Shown here piece by piece: positions 10,341-21,043 of a stretch of 64,000 nt of DNA (its first letter is position 1; every line of letters starts with the position of its first letter). Under the pieces are notes generated by a model. That model searched no databases and was not told the DNA's origin. It was given only the letters and a program-made list of their open reading frames with translations. Made by a program: the position numbers and the translations under genes. The DNA is from Gonocerus acuteangulatus (Eukaryota > Arthropoda > Insecta > Hemiptera > Coreidae): assembly GCA_946811695.1 (NCBI GenBank), contig OX328130.1, positions 74,861,353 to 74,925,352 on the forward strand. The letters run 5' to 3'.

Positions 10341-11170
10341 TAAACCGACAGACTTCGTACATCGATGGGGAAAAACTAAGTCAAAAAGTCCTTCGCCGAT
10401 TTTCCGTTTTCGAGAAAAACGCAAAAAACCATGTTTATTTTTTAACAAATCCCGATTTATCGCTTAAACGAAGCGTTCTACGAAAAACACCTTGATATAA
10501 CAGTTGTAGCTCATTAAATTATCATTAAGATGAAACCAGGTTTAGCGTGTTAGCTTGAATATTGTAGGAGATAATCGTGTTTGAATAACCCATCGGATAG
10601 ACATTTTGTTCCTTAGAGACTAAGACATTTTTTGATTCGACGAACCGAAATTTCTAATTTCTATAAAAATTAGTATTCAATCTAAATTGTACGCCTTAAT
10701 TAGACGCGAGACGATAAATTAACGAACAATAATATTTGTATCTACCTGATATTTGAAATTGAAACAAAAAAGAATTAAAAAATATTTTAAAAAAGTGAAC
10801 CGAGATTATTTTTTCCAGTTTTTGCGTTCCACGCGCAGACGGTTCGTCGGATCAAAAAATGTCTAACTCTCCACAAAATGTAACAAAATGTCCATCCGAT
10901 GGGTTATTCAAACACGATTATCTCGTGTATTCAAGCTAAGACGCTGAATTTGGTCTCATCTTAAAAATAATTTAATAAGCTACAACCTTAGTATTGAAGT
11001 GTTTTTTTCGTAAAACGCTTCGTTTAAGCGATGAATCGGGATTTGTTTAAAAAAAAATAAATAAATAATAATAAGTACGGGTTTTTGTGTTTTTCTCGAA
11101 AACGAGAAAATCGCCAAAGGACTTTTTGACTTAGTTCTTCGATTCCCCATCGATAAACGAGGTCTGTCGG
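10341..11170. mobile_element. Foldback element with long inverted arms
   Basis: The left arm (about 10348-10650) and the right arm (about 10845-11170) are reverse complements with moderate divergence: CCGACAGACTTCGTA, AAGTCAAAAAGTCCTT, TTAAACGAAGCG and CATCGGATGG all recur inverted. The centre (10650-10845) is AT-rich and non-coding. The outer right end is cut by a HINE-B end at 11171. The superfamily is unknown. Confidence 0.75.
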
Positions 11171-11204
11171 CCCCTATGGAGGGAGGGAGGAACCGCGCTA
11201 AAAA
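11171..11204 (+). mobile_element. HINE-B 3' hairpin end, truncated
   Basis: CCCCTATGGAGGGAGGG followed by AGGAACCGCGCTAAAA is the 3' arm of the family B terminal hairpin. The 5' arm is missing, replaced by the foldback element, so this is a fragment. Confidence 0.6.
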
Positions 11205-11745
11205 CTCCTCCAGGTGCTTGTACAAAGGCCCTTTACAAAAACAATTTTTTTTAACAACTGTAAGACAGGAAAAATGGTATATAAGGAAGGATGAGGGCCG
11301 CCGAGACCAGGAATGCCGCGTTCTTATCTCTCAATTACGGCGTACATCCGTAAAGATGCTCGGCCCGCACGACCGTCAGCGGCTATAAGGTTAGTATTTC
11401 GTTTCGATATTTTACGAAAATGTAAGGAGCTACTCCAATCTCGAAGAATATCGAGTAAATTACTCATTCCTTCTTATCGAATTCCATCATTCTAAAGGTA
11501 ACATCCTGAGGTGATGAATATTATTTTAATCTAAACAGAATCCACCTTCCCCAAAAGTATTTACATCGACAGTTTTGGGAACGTCGAAATATCAAACGGT
11601 TTACTAAATTCGCTTAAATATGGCGAATGGTCAATCATAAAAATGCCTTTACTTCATCTCCAAAAATCTTTTCTTCAAAGCTCTAAAGGTTTCGAGCCAT
11701 TCTCGCACCTCTTCAGGAAAAAAAATATTACTAATGAGATGGAGA
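11205..11745. other. No recognised feature
   Basis: Mixed-composition sequence with short overlapping frames and no motif. Confidence 0.4.
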
Positions 11746-12003
11746 TAGTTCGACGTTGAGGTGATAAGAAGTCAAGGGTTGGTTGGGATTCGGCTGGCAG
11801 AAAAAAAAGTCAGATCTTCAAGAAAAATCTATATTGGACGTTTCAACACTTTACCATGGTCAACTGAATGTTATCGTGGTCTTCCTTACTTACTTAGGCA
11901 TTTTTAGTGCTGAAAAAGGCTGCCAAAGTGCAGCCGAAACGTCCAATATAGGTTTCTCCTGAAGGTCTGGCGTTTTTTCTCTTAGCCGAATCTCAACCAT
12001 ACG
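11746..12003. mobile_element. Inverted-arm element with hammerhead-like core
   Basis: A compact version of the element at 864. The left arm (11783-11855) has GGGATTCGGCT ... ATATTGGACGTTTC. The right arm (11910-12000) has a core CTGAAAA (11910), stem II GGCTGC/GCAGCC, GAAA (11936-11939) and then AGCCGAATCTCAACC. The A at the conserved G of CUGANGA should inactivate the core. The leader CGTTGAGGTGATAAG is shared with the copy near 845. Confidence 0.7.
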
Positions 12004-12402
12004 CTGACCTTAAATATAATGCAAAATTATAAATCTTCCTTAAACGAAGGAAGAGCTCTATAGTAAAAAATCCAATATGGTTGGCTGGTAAATACGCTGA
12101 TTATTTATCGATTCTAATATACGTTCATGTTCTTTTCCAAAACGATTTATTCGATAATATAAGAATAACAAACTGCTAATTGTTAGTTTTCATGCCCCGA
12201 GGCGTGTACTGAGCGTAGATTTACCAACAAAGACCTAAGAAGCCCCCAGATCCTTGTAACACGAAGAGGACATGCAAAAAATGCATTAGGTCCTCACCTC
12301 AAATATTCGCCATCATTTTTTCATTTTCACTCCAGACAACAATTGTCATACATTTACATAACTTCCTACTCCGATTTTATCAGCCTAACATAATAGTACA
12401 TA
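12004..12402. other. No recognised feature
   Basis: No repeat or coding signal is visible apart from the host TA that begins the MITE target site. Confidence 0.4.
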
Positions 12403-12654
12403 TCGTCGATACAAATGCAAACTAACGAATATGACAAAATGCATCTTTCTTTGTCCATCTTTAATAATTTCTGCTGGACTTATTTACGGCAAATTCTTCA
12501 ATCTGACTTCACTCTATTAAAGGGAAAGTATTCCACTATCAAAAGGTCAAATCTGCCGAATATTTGACTGTCCAAAAAAAAGTTATGAATAAATACTTTT
12601 CCACTCTGAAAAGTGGTGATTTTCATATTCGTTAGTTTGCTTTTATATCGACGA
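12403..12654 (+). mobile_element. 252-bp MITE, TA target duplication (copy 1)
   Basis: The ends TCGTCGATACAAATGCAAAC and GTTTGCTTTTATATCGACGA are imperfect inverted repeats of about 30 bp, flanked by TA on both sides. Copies of nearly the same length lie at 41861-42112 (plus) and 55475-55727 (reverse). TA duplication with short TIRs fits a Tc1/mariner-type MITE. No coding sequence. Confidence 0.9.
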
Positions 12655-12669
12655 TATAATCAATCAGAT

Positions 12670-12858
12670 CCAACGGCCATAGCCACGTTGAATGCACCGG
12701 TTCCCGTAGACCACCGAAGTTTAGCAACGTCGGGCGTGGTCAGTACCTGAATGGGTGATCAACCTGCTGTTGGCATTATATAAAAGGGCGGCAACCTATA
12801 GATAGCCCGGCACTAATAGCCAAATAGTTGATGCGCCGTTAAAAACGAAAAAAAAAAT
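12670..12858 (+). mobile_element. 5S rRNA-derived SINE
   Basis: CCAACGGCCATAGCCACGTT and AGCAACGTCGGGCGTGGTCA match the conserved eukaryotic 5S rRNA sequence. The 5S part ends at CTGCTGTTGGC (about 12775). A body with CAACCTATAGATAGCCCGGC and the tail TAATAGCCAAATAGTTGATG then GCGCCGTT and A-rich sequence follow. The 5S part would supply an internal pol III promoter. Confidence 0.9.
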
Positions 12859-12947
12859 CAGATTTACATATTTCCTGATCCCGCCAGAAAGGCTTCCTCC
12901 CTCGCCTTTCTACATTGAGCCTACTGCCAACATGAAAAACAAAAATG

Positions 12948-13888
12948 TCCGACACGCAGGAACTGCGTCATCATAGCGCGGTTCGGCTCTTATCCCTCGT
13001 CTAATTTGAAATGATTAAAATAGAAATAGTTATTATTTAGGCTCGACTTTTCTTGAAAAGGTTTTATGATCTTACCTGAATGGGTCGGCCAACCCCAGAA
13101 AGGCCCCCTCGCTGAGGCAGCTGGAAAGCCTTCGTATCTCTCTCTTTCAAAAGCTATAGTTCTAACAATAAATTGTTCTTCTTACATTTACTTAATCTGT
13201 CAAATACATTATCCAACTATAAGCAATTAAAAAATAACAAGTAATAAAAACAGACAAAAAGAACCGTTCGAATAAACGAAATCAATTACTTCAAAGTTTA
13301 AGCACATATATCTCCGATTGACATCGCCTAATCAAAACTTTCTTCACAACTTTTTTTGTAGAGCATTTAGTAAGCTTTCGAATGGTAACCTTCCGTTTAC
13401 CAAGATTCTCAACCGTTTTCGAGATATTAAGGAAAGTATACGAAGTTCCCAAAGCTTTTCATGTCTGTTAATAAAATATTTTATTCTAACCCTTCCTTAA
13501 CTCCAACCGTAACCAAATTTTCAACATATTAGTTTTGATGAAATTCGAACATGCAGAAAATGTTTCAACTGAATCCCATGATTCTACGTACCCAAACCAA
13601 AAACCTCATTCAACAACTATTTTTCCAATTTTCTCGAAAACGGTTAAAGCTATCGCCTTAAAAATGGTTTCATTCGTTTTCCTAGGGCAAGAAGCCTATA
13701 AAACGAGTACTTGCAAGGATATGAAGTAAGCGCAACGATTTTTTTCGCGCGAATTTCGCTTCAGAACTCATGTTCCGGTGGGCGCATTCTGCTCTTTAAC
13801 GAACTTGACCTTTCAAATTAGGCGAAAGATTTTTGTAGCAAATTTCATCAAAATAGGACTATTTTTGAGGGGTCCAGAGCACGAACAT

Positions 13889-13945
<57 letters not shown>

Positions 13946-14083
13946 AATTTGAACCACCGTCATTTTCTGTCTCTAGGGGTTTTGAAACGCAACATTTTCT
14001 AGTCGGCACTTCCGGATTTCGTCATGAGGTCAACCTTTTAAGCGCGGTTCCTCCCTATGGGGGAGGGGAGGAACCGCGCTAAA
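12948..14083 (+). mobile_element. HINE-B1: Helentron-like non-autonomous element
   Basis: The start TCCGACACGCAGGAACTGC is followed by the 5' inverted repeat AGCGCGGTT (12974-12982). The 3' end has a long GC-rich hairpin (14041-14080) whose last arm, AACCGCGCT, is the inverse of the 5' repeat. The interior is non-coding and carries a TA microsatellite (13893-13943) in a conserved context. Short subterminal inverted repeats, a 3' stem-loop and an internal satellite are the described HINE architecture. No Rep/helicase is encoded, so it would depend on an autonomous Helentron elsewhere. Confidence 0.75.
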
Positions 14084-14085
14084 AC

Positions 14086-14695
14086 TCCGACTCGCAGGAA
14101 CTGCATCATCTTTGCGCGGTTTCATTAATATTTCTAGAGTCATTTGGAAAGCTTGAAATAGACAGAGCTATAATTTTTGTTAGACCTTTCATGAAATAGA
14201 TTTATGGCCCAAATTGGTAACGTTTGACAAGGGTACCCTTACTACCTTACCCTGTCAAGGTTCGCTCTAGAAACACACTACGTACTGTTTCTTATTTTTT
14301 TATCTTCTTTAACTATAATACTAATTTTACAGATAAATGCAATTTAAAAGAAAAGAAAAAAACAACTAATTAAAAAGTGATTTAAAAAAAGACAAAAACC
14401 CGTTCGAAAGAACAAAACAAACACATTTGGAGTTTTAAGCACTTATTTTTCCGATTATCAAGATTTCCCAACCGTTTTCGAGATATTAAGGAAAATATGG
14501 AAAATCCCAAAACGTTTCATGTGAGTTAATAAAATAGTTTATTCTAATCCTTCCTTAACTCCAAAAGTAACCAAAATTTTAACTGAATCCCATGATTCAA
14601 AGTATCCTATACAAAAACATTATTCGACAACTATTTGACGCATCGACGAAAAAATTAAATTTTTCCGTAAGCAATAAAGGTATTGTTGTCAACGA
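14086..14695 (+). mobile_element. HINE-B2, head-to-tail with HINE-B1, 3'-truncated
   Basis: A second family B start, TCCGACTCGCAGGAACTGCA, with 5' inverted repeat GCGCGGTTT begins about five bases after HINE-B1 ends. The body follows family B (AACCGTTTTCGAGATATT and related text) until about 14695, where it stops before the TA microsatellite and hairpin. Confidence 0.7.
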
Positions 14696-15190
14696 AATTG
14701 GTGTAGGATTAGAAACGGAGCGTAGAGCCATGGTTCAATTAGCGAACCAGGATTGGACCTGGTGTTGATTGACTGCCATAAACAGCCACCACAAAACACC
14801 ATGGCACTCCGACAAAGCGGCTTACCCACCACCACCAGGGCCTCCCTTTCACCGGATCAACCCCATCCACTCGGCTAGGATGTATGCCGCTAATGCTTAA
14901 TCCATATACTCACCAATGTCCACACGCTGGACATTAGGCAAATCGGCAGGATGGCATAAGATATGTCGATTTCGAATAAAGAAATATTTTTGAATGGATG
15001 AGAACTTAATTGAAAGAAGTACCAGGTTAACTTCTACGAATTCAAATTGATGAAAATTCATCTTAAGATGTCTACGCCTTAACACTTGAAAAAGACATAA
15101 CATGTAAAAAAACATTCTCTAAAGGTTTGTACGATAATACTTATATATGAATATAAAGCAAAAAAAAGCCCGTCCCTCAGGAGATGCATA
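14696..15190. other. No recognised gene; possible decayed SINE tail
   Basis: CGGCTAGGATGTATGCCGCTAATG (14872-14895 region) resembles the SINE tail GGATGTCGGCGCTAATG, so a decayed SINE is possible. A CACCACCAC-like stretch lies near 14825. Short minus-strand frames have no motif. Confidence 0.3.
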
Positions 15191-15191
15191 A

Positions 15192-15890
15192 CTAGGGGTG
15201 CACCCACATTAGACCCGATCCGATAGCCACCGATTCTCGGCCGATCAAACTTGTTTGTTTTTAGACCGATTTGGGACCGACGAAGCAAAATGGTGCCAAA
15301 CAACGCATTGTTTTTCAAAAAGGATACTTAACCGATTTCGATGTTGTTGTTTTTTTCTTAAATGAAAGCTAATAAAATTTAGAACTTTGTCACTTCACAT
15401 TTTTGTTTCCTTTTTTTAATCAAATTACGTAGAAATATGTTTATAAGCATCCAATATTTATAACCTTCCTTACGTGGAAAGATGTTTATAACCATTCAAT
15501 GCTTATAACCTTTTAGCTACCTTTCTTATAAATAATTTTAAAATATGAATACTAATGATTCTCTTATCTTAGTGTAACAGTTAAAAATTAACTGTTACAC
15601 TAAGATTTATTTTTTCGGAACTGATATATGTTCTTCCAGAAAATTGACAAAGCCTCCTTCATATCTCCAACATTCAACCTAATCGAAGGTTTCTATGCTT
15701 ATTAGGTGGTATTTCTTAAATTAATTACTCATTTTCTTTTCACTATGAGGTCATTACTGACGAACTGTGACTAAATCGGATCAGATCGGGTCGAGACCAA
15801 TGTAGGCACTCACGTCGGCAATTGTCTGTCAAACGAAATCGGATTGGATCGGATCGGAAGAAATACGGGTCCAATGTAGGTGCAGCCTAA
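15192..15890. mobile_element. TIR-bounded non-coding element
   Basis: The left end GGGGTGCACCCACATTAGAC and CCGATCCGAT recur inverted at the right end (ATCGGATCGG ... GGGTCCAATGTAGGTGCAGCC). The inside is AT-rich and non-coding and holds a perfect small palindrome (15567-15607). TSDs were not resolved, so the superfamily is open. Confidence 0.6.
15567..15607. repeat. Perfect 19-bp-arm palindrome
   Basis: ATCTTAGTGTAACAGTTAA, an AAA spacer, then its exact reverse complement. It would form a 19-bp hairpin in DNA or RNA. It lies inside the TIR element and might be the fossil of an even smaller foldback insertion. Confidence 0.85.
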
Positions 15891-16837
15891 CCTGCCCTCA
15901 GATAAGTGGGGAATGTTACCCACATTACTAAATAATTTGATTGATAAACCTAAATAAATACAAAACAAAAATGAACAGCTGACTCAATTACTATTTTTGT
16001 TTTTAATTTGTTAATTTGAATTTTCATTGCAGGGAAATAATATAACTGGCGAATTTAGTTTATTTTTCTCCGAATAGGCACGACCTATTCTGAGTTTGGA
16101 AGTGATATTTTGACTGTTATTGGCATAAAAGTATCTCGTGCCAGGAGTTAAACAGCCTCCCCTTCAAATCATTGGTACCTACTTAACGTTTTTATCATAG
16201 GGACCGAAAACAGGCGTTAGTTATGGTGTCGCGGGCCGCAGGAAAAAATTAATGATTTCTTAGGTTCTTTCTCAATGGGCACAACGTCAATAAATATATT
16301 AATTTCACCCACTCCTGCAATATTTTGCAAAAACCCACAATAATGTTTAAATATTAGCTTCATAGTTTTTTTTTTTTTTGTTTTTTTTGGTAGAAACTCG
16401 CTGACGGATGAGAGAGAGAACATGGACTAGGCGTGGCACCGGAGATTGGTCCCTGTTTGACAACATGAGAGAGAGGAAAGGGTCGATGTATCGGCGGCCA
16501 GCGAGGCCCCCTCCCCCCTTCAAAAATCCAACCATTAATTTCCATCAACCCCCCTCCCCTCAGGAAAGGATATAGTTTGTCACCCAGAGAAGGGTTAGTG
16601 TTTGCCCATATCCGTCAAGCACCGCCGACCGTCACACCAATAGCTACACCCTACTTTGTAACATCTCCTATCAACTGGTTAGGGTTTATACCGTAGGCCT
16701 ATCGGTAACGCGGCGCGATGCGAGTGAATTCTAAATAGGTTTTCCCCTAAGGGGACGATAAAAAACGCCCTTGATAGGATCGACCAATTTCACTGTCCTT
16801 TGTTTTATGAATTTCTCTCAAGAAATAGATTGTATTT
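15891..16837. other. No recognised feature
   Basis: Contains T-runs at 16367-16390 and C-rich patches near 16510-16560. Overlapping minus frames there are low-complexity artefacts. Confidence 0.4.
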
Positions 16838-17285
16838 TTTAACGGGTTTCCTCCCTCTATAGTGAGGAAACCCGCTTATGAAGTCAACCTTATGACGCAA
16901 CCCAGCAGTGTCAATCAGAAATGTCCTCGTTTCAGAATCTACTGACCACGAAAATACCTATGCTTCATATTTGTCTGTTCGCTCTGTCACAGGCTGCAAC
17001 ATGGTTCAATTTTAATGAAATTTAGTGCTAGAATCCTTCGTCTAATTTGATACGTCAAGTTCGTTATCCAGCAGAATCCGTCTTCAAGAAAACGGTTTTC
17101 CTACCTAATTTTCAGTTTGGGTATTCAGAAATGATTGATTCAGTTGAAAATTGTTTTAGACGTTTGATATTGATCGAAACCAAGATATTTAAATTTTAGT
17201 TGCATTCGGAATTAAAGAAGTAGTAGAAGGAAGATGTATTAACAGAAATGAAAGGTTAGTGATCTTAGTATATTTTCAGTTGGAA
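16838..17285 (-). mobile_element. HINE-B fragment, reverse (3' end)
   Basis: The terminal hairpin lies at 16841-16877 (CGGGTTTCCTCCC ... GAGGAAACCCGC), followed by AAGTCAACCTTATGACGCAA and then the family B interior (CTTCATATTTGTCTGTTCGC, CAAGTTCGTTATCCAGCAGA). Hairpin plus interior in this order is the 3' third of a family B element on the minus strand. The TA microsatellite is absent. Confidence 0.65.
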
Positions 17286-17359
17286 CATCGTGGTAAGTGG
17301 TAGGTGACCATTCGAAAACTTACTAAATTCTCTACAATAAAGATTTTAAGCAGTCAGGG

Positions 17360-17457
17360 AATAGTTAGGATTCGGCTAAGAAAACATCAATATGATTTTT
17401 GAAAAAAAATCTATATTTTGGACGTTTCGGCTACTCTTTGGTAGCCTTCGTCAGTTA
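17360..17457 (-). mobile_element. Hammerhead-arm element, single arm
   Basis: One arm only: TAGGATTCGGCTAAGAAAAC through ATATTTTGGACGTTTCGG to TCGTCAG. The minus strand gives CTGACGA (17448-17454), stem II GGCTAC/GTAGCC and GAAA (17425-17428). This is the best-preserved core in the window. No opposite arm follows. Confidence 0.65.
17421..17456 (-). ncRNA. Hammerhead ribozyme-like core (best copy)
   Basis: CTGACGA, a perfect six-pair stem II with loop CAAAGA, and GAAA followed by CGTCC are all intact on the minus strand. Stems I and III could not be defined by eye. ACGT after GAAA could pair between two transcripts. Confidence 0.55.
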
Positions 17458-17861
17458 AAAAACAAAACACAAATGCAGACTTAATAAACACAATAGTTAA
17501 ACGAATAAAAAAATATGGTAGATCTTGTTAGGAATATATTTAATTGTATTTAGATCATATGTTGTTAAATGTAATTAGATCATATGTTTTGGAGGTTATA
17601 TTGTTTAAAAGAAGAAAAATAAATGAATGCTAGCTTGCTTGTTGACTGAAAATGCTTATTTAACTTTAATTTAATTTAGCTCGAAAGTATTTAACTTAAC
17701 AGATCTATAAATACAAATCAATTACAGGTACATATCGTTGTTAACACCAAAAAGTAACTGAACATTATACGTAAGTAAACAAGTGAACAATACTGTTTTT
17801 CCTAGAACTTATTCAGAGTATGAATAGATAAAAAACGTAAAAATGTAAAATGGATATTGGA
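17458..17861. other. AT-rich, no recognised feature
   Basis: Sequence between the hammerhead arm and the LINE 3' end, with no motif. A short direct repeat (TAGATCATATG twice near 17551 and 17577) is present. Confidence 0.4.
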
Positions 17862-19165
17862 TATTTATTTATTAAGAGTTTCGCAACTTTTGGCGACTTG
17901 CTCTTTAACATACATCAAGATATTACAAAATACTTTTTGCACATTGTGTATATAACAAGTCAGTACATTTTATGAGGATAGCTAGTACATTAGTGAGCTA
18001 ATTAATAATAACAATAACATGTTTTATATAATATATTTCACAATAACAATACGGTAATATGATAGATATTAAATAGAGTGTGAAGAGGGGAAAAAAAAAA
18101 AAAAAAAAAGTGGGGGGGAGGGTAGAAGAGGTAAGATTATATTGGAGATAGGGCTTTTCGTTCATTATTTTAAATTAACTTTAGGAGGTAAATTGGAGAT
18201 AAGGCTAGATTTTTGAATATAGGTTAATTGTCTTTAAGTGAGTTAGTATGGTGTTAATATGTGGACTATTTTCGGCAAGTAAGTCGTGTAAGTCATGAGG
18301 AATTGTTAGGTAGTCTCGTAATCTGGAGTCAGTAAGTATGTGTTTAACTGTTAATACAGGTCTGTCTTGTCGTTCCATTAGATAGGAGTGCGTTAGTAAA
18401 CTGTGTCCTAAGCGAAGTCTTGTAATAATAACTTGGTCTCGTCTTGTTAGGTTTTCTCTTGACCAGGGTATTATTGTATTTTTTATTTCCCGTAGTTTGC
18501 TTTGAGAGTTAGTCCATTCTGTCTGCCAGTCGTTTACTGTCTTATTTTCAGCTAGTTTGCATAGGTCAGTTGCTGTCATTTTGTTCAGGTCAGGTGTAGG
18601 TCTTTGAGTTGCAGTTTTCGCTAGTCAGTCTACTGTAGTGCTCTGTGAAATCCCTTCATGTCCAGGTAACCAAAACATAGTGATATGTCTGTTCTTTGTT
18701 TGTAGTTGGAATAATTGTGTAAAAATCTCTATGACAATAGGGTGTGTGCTGTAAATGTTTGTCATTGAGTGTAAGGAGCTTAATGAGTCAGTGCATATTG
18801 TTATGTCGTTCGTGTCTGTATCTTCAATGTTTTTGAGTGCTAAAAGGATTGCGTGTAGTTCTGCTGTGTAAACAGTAGTGTGATCGGGTAATCTTATGTG
18901 ATAGGATTCGTTTCTTGTGATGGCGGCAGCACCAGTCCCGTAGTTAGTTTTTGATCCGTCCGTAAATATGTACTGAGTGTTGTTATTTTGCCTGAACAGG
19001 GAGTTGAATACGTTTTTGTAGTGTGTCGAAGAAGTTGGGTCTGATTTTTTGTATTTTGTCAGTGTTAAGTCTAGTTTAAGGTTTTTCAGTCGCCATGGAG
19101 GTATCTCAGTAATGTTATTTGTGTGAACAGGTGTTTGGAAGAGAGTCTTCAGTTCGTATAATAAC
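17862..19165 (-). pseudogene. LINE ORF2 C-terminus with RNase H domain, one internal stop
   Basis: The minus strand from about 19160 to 18205 is one nearly continuous frame. It reads FTDGSKTNYGTGAAAI (first RNase H Asp), TAELHAILLAL (Glu), ICTDSLSSLHS (second Asp) and MFWLPGHEGI, the full RNase H motif order, then a C-terminal region. One in-frame TGA at 18625-18627 falls right after STTVD in the usual ADxLAK position. RNase H at the end of ORF2 is known in I, R1, Loa and related LINE clades. The RT is missing, so the copy is 5'-truncated. The 3' UTR runs to about 17862. Confidence 0.85.
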
Positions 19166-19468
19166 TAAGAAACTACATACCAATGAGTGTCGGGGGGTAG
19201 ACAAAGAACAAAATAGATTTTTTATTAATTTTCGATGAGACCATTTCAATCGGATAAATGAGAGGTTAGCACTGCTCCTTGTTTTTAGCAATTGATCTTA
19301 TCAGTAAAATTAATTGACCAGTAAAACAATATACGTGAACTGATAACCAATTTTTGGTTGTTTCTTTATTGATCCTTCAGAGTAGAAGTGTAAACAAGGC
19401 CGCGAGAGCAATTTCCACTATTGTAAGCCAATAGAGCTTAAAATATTTTTTTTTTAAAGATGATTTTT

Positions 19469-19638
19469 ACGGCGCTATTAGCCTATTAGCACCGGGCTAT
19501 CTACAGGTTGCCACCGTTTTATAATGCCAACAATAAGAAGACAACCATTCGGTTTCTGGCCAAGGCTTACTGTTGCTTAACTTAGGTGATCGACAGGAAC
19601 CATTTTATTCGACGGGGCTATGGCCTTTGGTATGAGAG
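19469..19638 (-). mobile_element. 5S rRNA-derived SINE, reverse, diverged
   Basis: The plus strand reads GGCGCTATTAGCCTATTAGC, then the complement of the SINE body (CTATCTACAGGTTGCCACC) and a heavily mutated 5S part ending GGGGCTATGGCCTTTGG. The order is the same as in the copies at 9218 and 45826. The 5S promoter boxes are badly decayed. Confidence 0.75.
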
Positions 19639-19715
19639 TATGTGTTTACATTTTCGCTACATATTAAACATGTTTATTTCAGAATTTCGAAATGACACTA
19701 GGGATGAGACCGTTA

Positions 19716-19748
19716 TGAAACCGCGCTAAGATGGCGGAGGAGGACATC
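19716..19748 (-). mobile_element. HINE-B 5' end fragment, reverse
   Basis: TGAAACCGCGCTAAGATGGCGG is the complement of the family B start region (CATCTTAGCGCGGTTTC). No further family B sequence flanks it. It could be the far end of the reverse copy at 16838, separated by later insertions, but that is a guess. Confidence 0.4.
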
Positions 19749-20207
19749 GATACTATCAAAATGATTTGTTTGAACAATATAATTGAAATAATCAACTAAG
19801 CAGTTTTTGGACAAATTTAATATTTAAAAGAATGTGCAACTCCACTCAATTATTTTTCATGTTTAAAGTGTGCTGAGTTGTAGTTAAATAGTGAGGCTAT
19901 TGTGCAAACTTTTACTGTTCTACAAGTTGGCAACCCCACTCCATTCAGAAGGACTTAAAAAGTTTAAAATATTGGAAAGCCATTCTGTTCCCACTTACTT
20001 AACGTCGAATAAGATTACAGAAACTTGAGGTTGTATAGTTTGTGGTGAATACAGACAATCATTACAGTTTGCATTTATTAGATTTAAGCTTTGTTAATAG
20101 AGAAACAAACAAACAAGTAGAACGAAGATTTAAAGGCTGCTGTTTGTAGCTTAACGAATGTTTTAGCACTTTCCGAAGAAATCTAGCTATTCACATGGAT
20201 TGTATTT

Positions 20208-20498
20208 ATGGCGGGGGGACCGCAAAAGTTTGCAACGGTGGTGAAGAAATTATATAAATATGGATTTGTCGTAATATCGTCTCTACCAAGTATCGAATAT
20301 GAAGATTCTCTTTTTTCAGAATCGAGATTTTGCTCTTGGCTTGTCGCAACTTTAACTCCTTTCATTGCCTTTAATGCCTTAAATAAAGTAACGAATCAGA
20401 CCATTTTTCAATATATTACTTCGTCATTGGATAGAATATGTTCGTTCTCTAGTTTGCGTTGTCTAGTTGGAAGATATGGTAAATTTATATCAATATAA
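20208..20498 (+). CDS. Candidate host exon or chance frame, unknown product
   Basis: A 96-codon ATG frame in good start context (TTTATGGCGG) encodes a protein-like mix of residues beginning MAGGPQKFATVVKKLYKYGF and containing SRFCSWLVATLTPF. It is not low-complexity and carries no transposon motif. A possible splice donor (AAA|GTAACG) lies near 20385-20395. I do not recognise the product, and no downstream exon is visible because a LINE 3' region follows. It could be the first exon of a gene continuing outside, or chance. Confidence 0.3.
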   Translation: MAGGPQKFATVVKKLYKYGFVVISSLPSIEYEDSLFSESRFCSWLVATLTPFIAFNALNKVTNQTIFQYITSSLDRICSFSSLRCLVGRYGKFISI

Positions 20499-20499
20499 T

Positions 20500-21043
20500 T
20501 CCCGATGACGGGACCACTGGCCTCACTTCGCCCGGGCCCCCTGCCATAATATGAACACAAGTTCTCACCACTTTCTGTTCACTAACATTTGCAACTTTCC
20601 TCCCAAACCCACCCACAAAACCCGCCTAGAAGGCTCAAGAGACATTGGCCTCGTGACCAGCTAAATGACTAGTGGAGAAAAAATATATTCCAAACTAGGA
20701 AGTACCAATATTGATTGGCTCCTTCCATAAGTGTTATTATCATTATTATTTGTTATTATTATTATTTTTTTTTTGGTCTTTACTTATTTATTATTTAGTT
20801 ATTTTCATTTATTTTATTATGATTACCATTCATTCATATATTTACATTTAAATTATTTTGTTATTTCTTTTTTATTTATTTATTTTTATTTTTTTTTTAT
20901 TTTTTTTTTTTTTACTTTGTTGTCAGTTGTATTAATTAATTGTTGTATATATCATTAATCATATTTGTGAGCAAACTTAACCAATGTACTTAAAAATGTA
21001 CAGACGTTAAATAAAAGTATTATTTAAAAAAAAAAAAAAATTG
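20500..21043 (+). mobile_element. LINE 3' UTR with poly(A)
   Basis: A non-coding 3' region includes a T-rich low-complexity block (20731-20930). It ends AATAAAAGTATTATTTA plus about 14 A at 21027-21041, with AATAAA just upstream of the A-run. No coding part of the LINE is left, so the clade is unknown. Confidence 0.5.

Noticed and set aside
14041..14080. Transcription terminator hairpin
   Set aside because: The same hairpin caps every family B element end in the window, so it is the transposon's 3' hairpin, not a gene terminator.
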